Shown here: positions 62,282-64,000 of the stretch, in pieces
Layout of the letters: each line of letters starts with the position of its first letter
Numbering within the stretch: the first letter of the stretch is position 1
Program-made: the position numbers and the translations under genes
Notes under the pieces: generated by a model
The model's database searches: none
Told to the model about the DNA's origin: nothing
The model's input: only the letters and a program-made list of their open reading frames with translations
Source: Cupriavidus taiwanensis
GTDB taxonomy: Bacteria; Pseudomonadota; Gammaproteobacteria; Burkholderiales; Burkholderiaceae
Assembly (NCBI RefSeq): GCF_900250115.1
Contig: NZ_LT984804.1
Coordinates: forward strand, 682,001-746,000
DNA length: 64,000 nt
Direction of reading: 5' to 3'

Positions 62282-63877
62282 TTACTCGGCAAACAAGCCG
62301 AGGGTTTGCTGCCCTGCGGTGGCAGGGGGCTTGCGCGCAGCATGCGTCGATGCCGTGCGTGCAGGGCGCGGGGCTTCAGCGTGCGTCTCTGGCGCGGTCA
62401 GCGTGAAATCCCGGCGCACCGACAGCGGCACCGCGTCCGGCATCCATTGCTCCCGGCGCGGCGCCAGGATCTGGTAGGTGTCCAGGTCGAAATGCGCGGG
62501 CGCGGTGGCCAGTGCGCCGGCGTCCTCCAGCGTTTCCGCGCAGCCGAGGTAGCACCACTCGTCGACGACATGCCACCATGCGCGCGCGCCGTGTTGCTCG
62601 CGCCAGGCCACCGGGCCGTCGAACGGCCATGGCACCAGCGCGATCGGTCCCAGCGCGGCGGCCAGACGGGCACGATGTTCACGCGACGTTTCCACGCCGA
62701 CGCAGGCGCCGGCGCAGCGGTGGACCTGGCGCGCAAAGCAGGGGCTGCCACGGCGCGTGGTCTTTTCCAGCGACAGCGTGGCCAGGCACAGGCCGTGCTC
62801 CTTGGCCAGCGTGCGCAACCGTGCCTCGGCCGCGCCACGGCTGCCGAAGACGCCGAACAGGTCGCGATGCCGGCAGAAGTCCGTGTCGCGATCCGAGCGC
62901 AGGCGCGGCACCGGCAACTGCTGCGGCAACTCCCATGCGTACAGGCGCGTATTCCGGCGCAGCAGCTGATTGTGCACCGGCTGCATGGCCTTGACGAGCC
63001 GGGCTTCCAGCAACAGCGCGCCGGTTTCGCCGCCGGTCTCCCGCCATTCGACCCGGCGCACCAGCCGCGCCAGCCGCATATCGTTGCCATGGCGGTAGTC
63101 GCCGGAAAAATGGGCGCCAATGCGCTGGCGCAGGTGCACGCTCTTGCCGACATAGAGCGGCACGTCCTGGTCGCCATAGAAGATATAGACACCCGGGGTG
63201 GCGGGCACGTCTTCGAGCGCGGTCTCCTCCAGCCCGGCCGGCAGGCTGGCGCGCCGCACCAGGGTGCGCACGGCCGCTTCCACCAGCTCGACCGAATAGG
63301 TGGCATGGATCTTCTGCCAGAACTGCCACAGCAGCTCGGCATCGGCCAGCGCGCGGTGCCGGCCCTTGGGCAGCAGGCCGAAGCGGGCGATCAGTGCGTC
63401 CAGGCCATGGCGTTCCACCGACGGGAACAGGGAGCGCGAGAGCCTGACGGTGCACAGCACGTCGGCCCGGAACGTCACGCCGGCGCGCCGGAACGCGTTC
63501 TTCAGGAAGCCGTAGTCGAAGCGTGCGTTATGGGCCACGAACAGGCGGCCCTGCAGTCGCTCCGCGAGCGACTCGGCCAGGGATTCGAAGGTGGGCTGAC
63601 CGAGCACCATGTCGTCGCTGATGCCGGTCATACGCTGGATAAACGGCGGGATCGACATGCCGGGGTCGAGCAGGGTCTCCCATTCGACGATACCGTCGGG
63701 GCCGACTTCCACCACGCCGATCTCGGTGATGCGGTCGCGCTGGGCGTCCGCGCCAGTGGTTTCCAGGTCGACAAAGACGATAGGACGCGACAGTGCCGCG
63801 GCCAGCGAGTGGGCGTCCAGCAGGCGGGTACCGTCCGCTGGCAGGCGAGACGGTTGATAGGTAGGCAGCTCAGGCAT
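62282..63877 (-). CDS. DnaQ-like 3'-5' exonuclease fused to GIY-YIG (UvrC-like) nuclease
   Basis: A 531-residue two-domain nuclease. The N-terminal exonuclease has all DEDDh residues: D37 and E39 (FVDLETTG), D121 (HNARFDYGF), H174 and D179 (HRALADA). The second domain has GIY-YIG signatures GVYIF at 229-233 and LYVGKS at 241-246, as in UvrC/Cho. A C-terminal part of about 200 residues includes a Cys pair (H-R-C-A-G-A-C) similar to Cho-like proteins. It is expected to cut and trim DNA in repair. The remaining 123 bases to the window end hold no gene. Confidence 0.92.
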   Translation of the reverse strand: MPELPTYQPSRLPADGTRLLDAHSLAAALSRPIVFVDLETTGADAQRDRITEIGVVEVGPDGIVEWETLLDPGMSIPPFIQRMTGISDDMVLGQPTFESLAESLAERLQGRLFVAHNARFDYGFLKNAFRRAGVTFRADVLCTVRLSRSLFPSVERHGLDALIARFGLLPKGRHRALADAELLWQFWQKIHATYSVELVEAAVRTLVRRASLPAGLEETALEDVPATPGVYIFYGDQDVPLYVGKSVHLRQRIGAHFSGDYRHGNDMRLARLVRRVEWRETGGETGALLLEARLVKAMQPVHNQLLRRNTRLYAWELPQQLPVPRLRSDRDTDFCRHRDLFGVFGSRGAAEARLRTLAKEHGLCLATLSLEKTTRRGSPCFARQVHRCAGACVGVETSREHRARLAAALGPIALVPWPFDGPVAWREQHGARAWWHVVDEWCYLGCAETLEDAGALATAPAHFDLDTYQILAPRREQWMPDAVPLSVRRDFTLTAPETHAEAPRPARTASTHAARKPPATAGQQTLGLFAE

Positions 63878-64000
63878 TTGCCGATTTTAAGGGGCCGCCG
63901 ATGGCGGCACGAAGAAGTTTTCAAATACCACTTGCCAACCCCGCCGCGCTCGCTTACTATTCGCCCCCTCGCAACACAACGCGGCCCCTGCAAGGCAGGC

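Overview
The window is very GC-rich and densely coded. Its gene content (three Bug-type solute receptors, a Burkholderiales-type trimeric porin, four IclR regulators, many CoA-ester enzymes) points to a beta-proteobacterium of the Burkholderiales, most like Cupriavidus/Ralstonia. This assignment rests on gene style, not on a marker gene. No rRNA, tRNA or CRISPR array is visible. Apart from one damaged IS110-family insertion, it reads as a long catabolic stretch of aromatic and acyl-CoA degradation modules, each with its own regulator.

Layout. 1-3.7 kb: an acyl-CoA module (CoA-transferase, MaoC-like protein, acyl-CoA dehydrogenase cut by the window edge) with a divergent LysR. 3.7-4.9 kb: an IS110-type element whose transposase is frameshifted by a 5-bp duplication. 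4.9-8.7 kb: a LuxR-type regulator and a large MscS-type channel. 8.9-11.4 kb: a 3-hydroxyacyl-CoA-dehydrogenase-like SDR and an acyl-CoA ligase. 11.4-14.3 kb: a DUF421 protein, a Bug receptor and a porin. 14.6-28.1 kb: a hydrolase, then a long operon with a Rieske oxygenase and its reductase, three dehydrogenases of SDR/AspDH type, a cupin, an IclR, a ThDP enzyme, an ALDH, an extradiol-type VOC protein and an MFS transporter. 28.1-35.0 kb: a six-gene minus-strand operon (IclR, ABC receptor, thiolase-like, DUF35, Bug, NDP-forming acyl-CoA synthetase). 35.2-42.4 kb: a MarR, a Bug receptor, a three-subunit molybdenum hydroxylase with a CoxG-like protein, and an IclR. 42.4-44.5 kb: an FAD monooxygenase with its IclR. 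44.6-45.3 kb: a non-coding element bounded by a perfect 31-bp inverted repeat. 45.4-57.1 kb: a beta-oxidation-like set around a MalT-type (LAL) regulator. 57.3-63.9 kb: phosphoglycerate-mutase-like phosphatase, TetR, LysR/GST, a flavin-binding protein, a small possible lipoprotein, and a DnaQ-GIY-YIG fusion.

Two regulatory patterns tie separate clusters together. First, the palindrome TCGTCG-CTTC-CGACGA or a close variant occurs five times, always upstream of acyl-CoA genes (8.8, 47.9, 48.0, 54.3, 55.8 kb). It links a distant SDR/ligase pair to the 45-57 kb set, which otherwise has no 3-hydroxyacyl-CoA dehydrogenase. Second, a 16-bp palindrome of the form GTTTYAyTArTRAAAC lies before the porin, the hydrolase, the Rieske operon and the Bug/molybdenum-hydroxylase operon. 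The latter two operons each carry an IclR gene, and these two IclR proteins are about 85% identical by eye with an identical recognition helix. The natural reading is that the Rieske and molybdenum-hydroxylase clusters are co-regulated parts of one undescribed aromatic or N-heteroaromatic degradation system. The substrate cannot be named from sequence alone.
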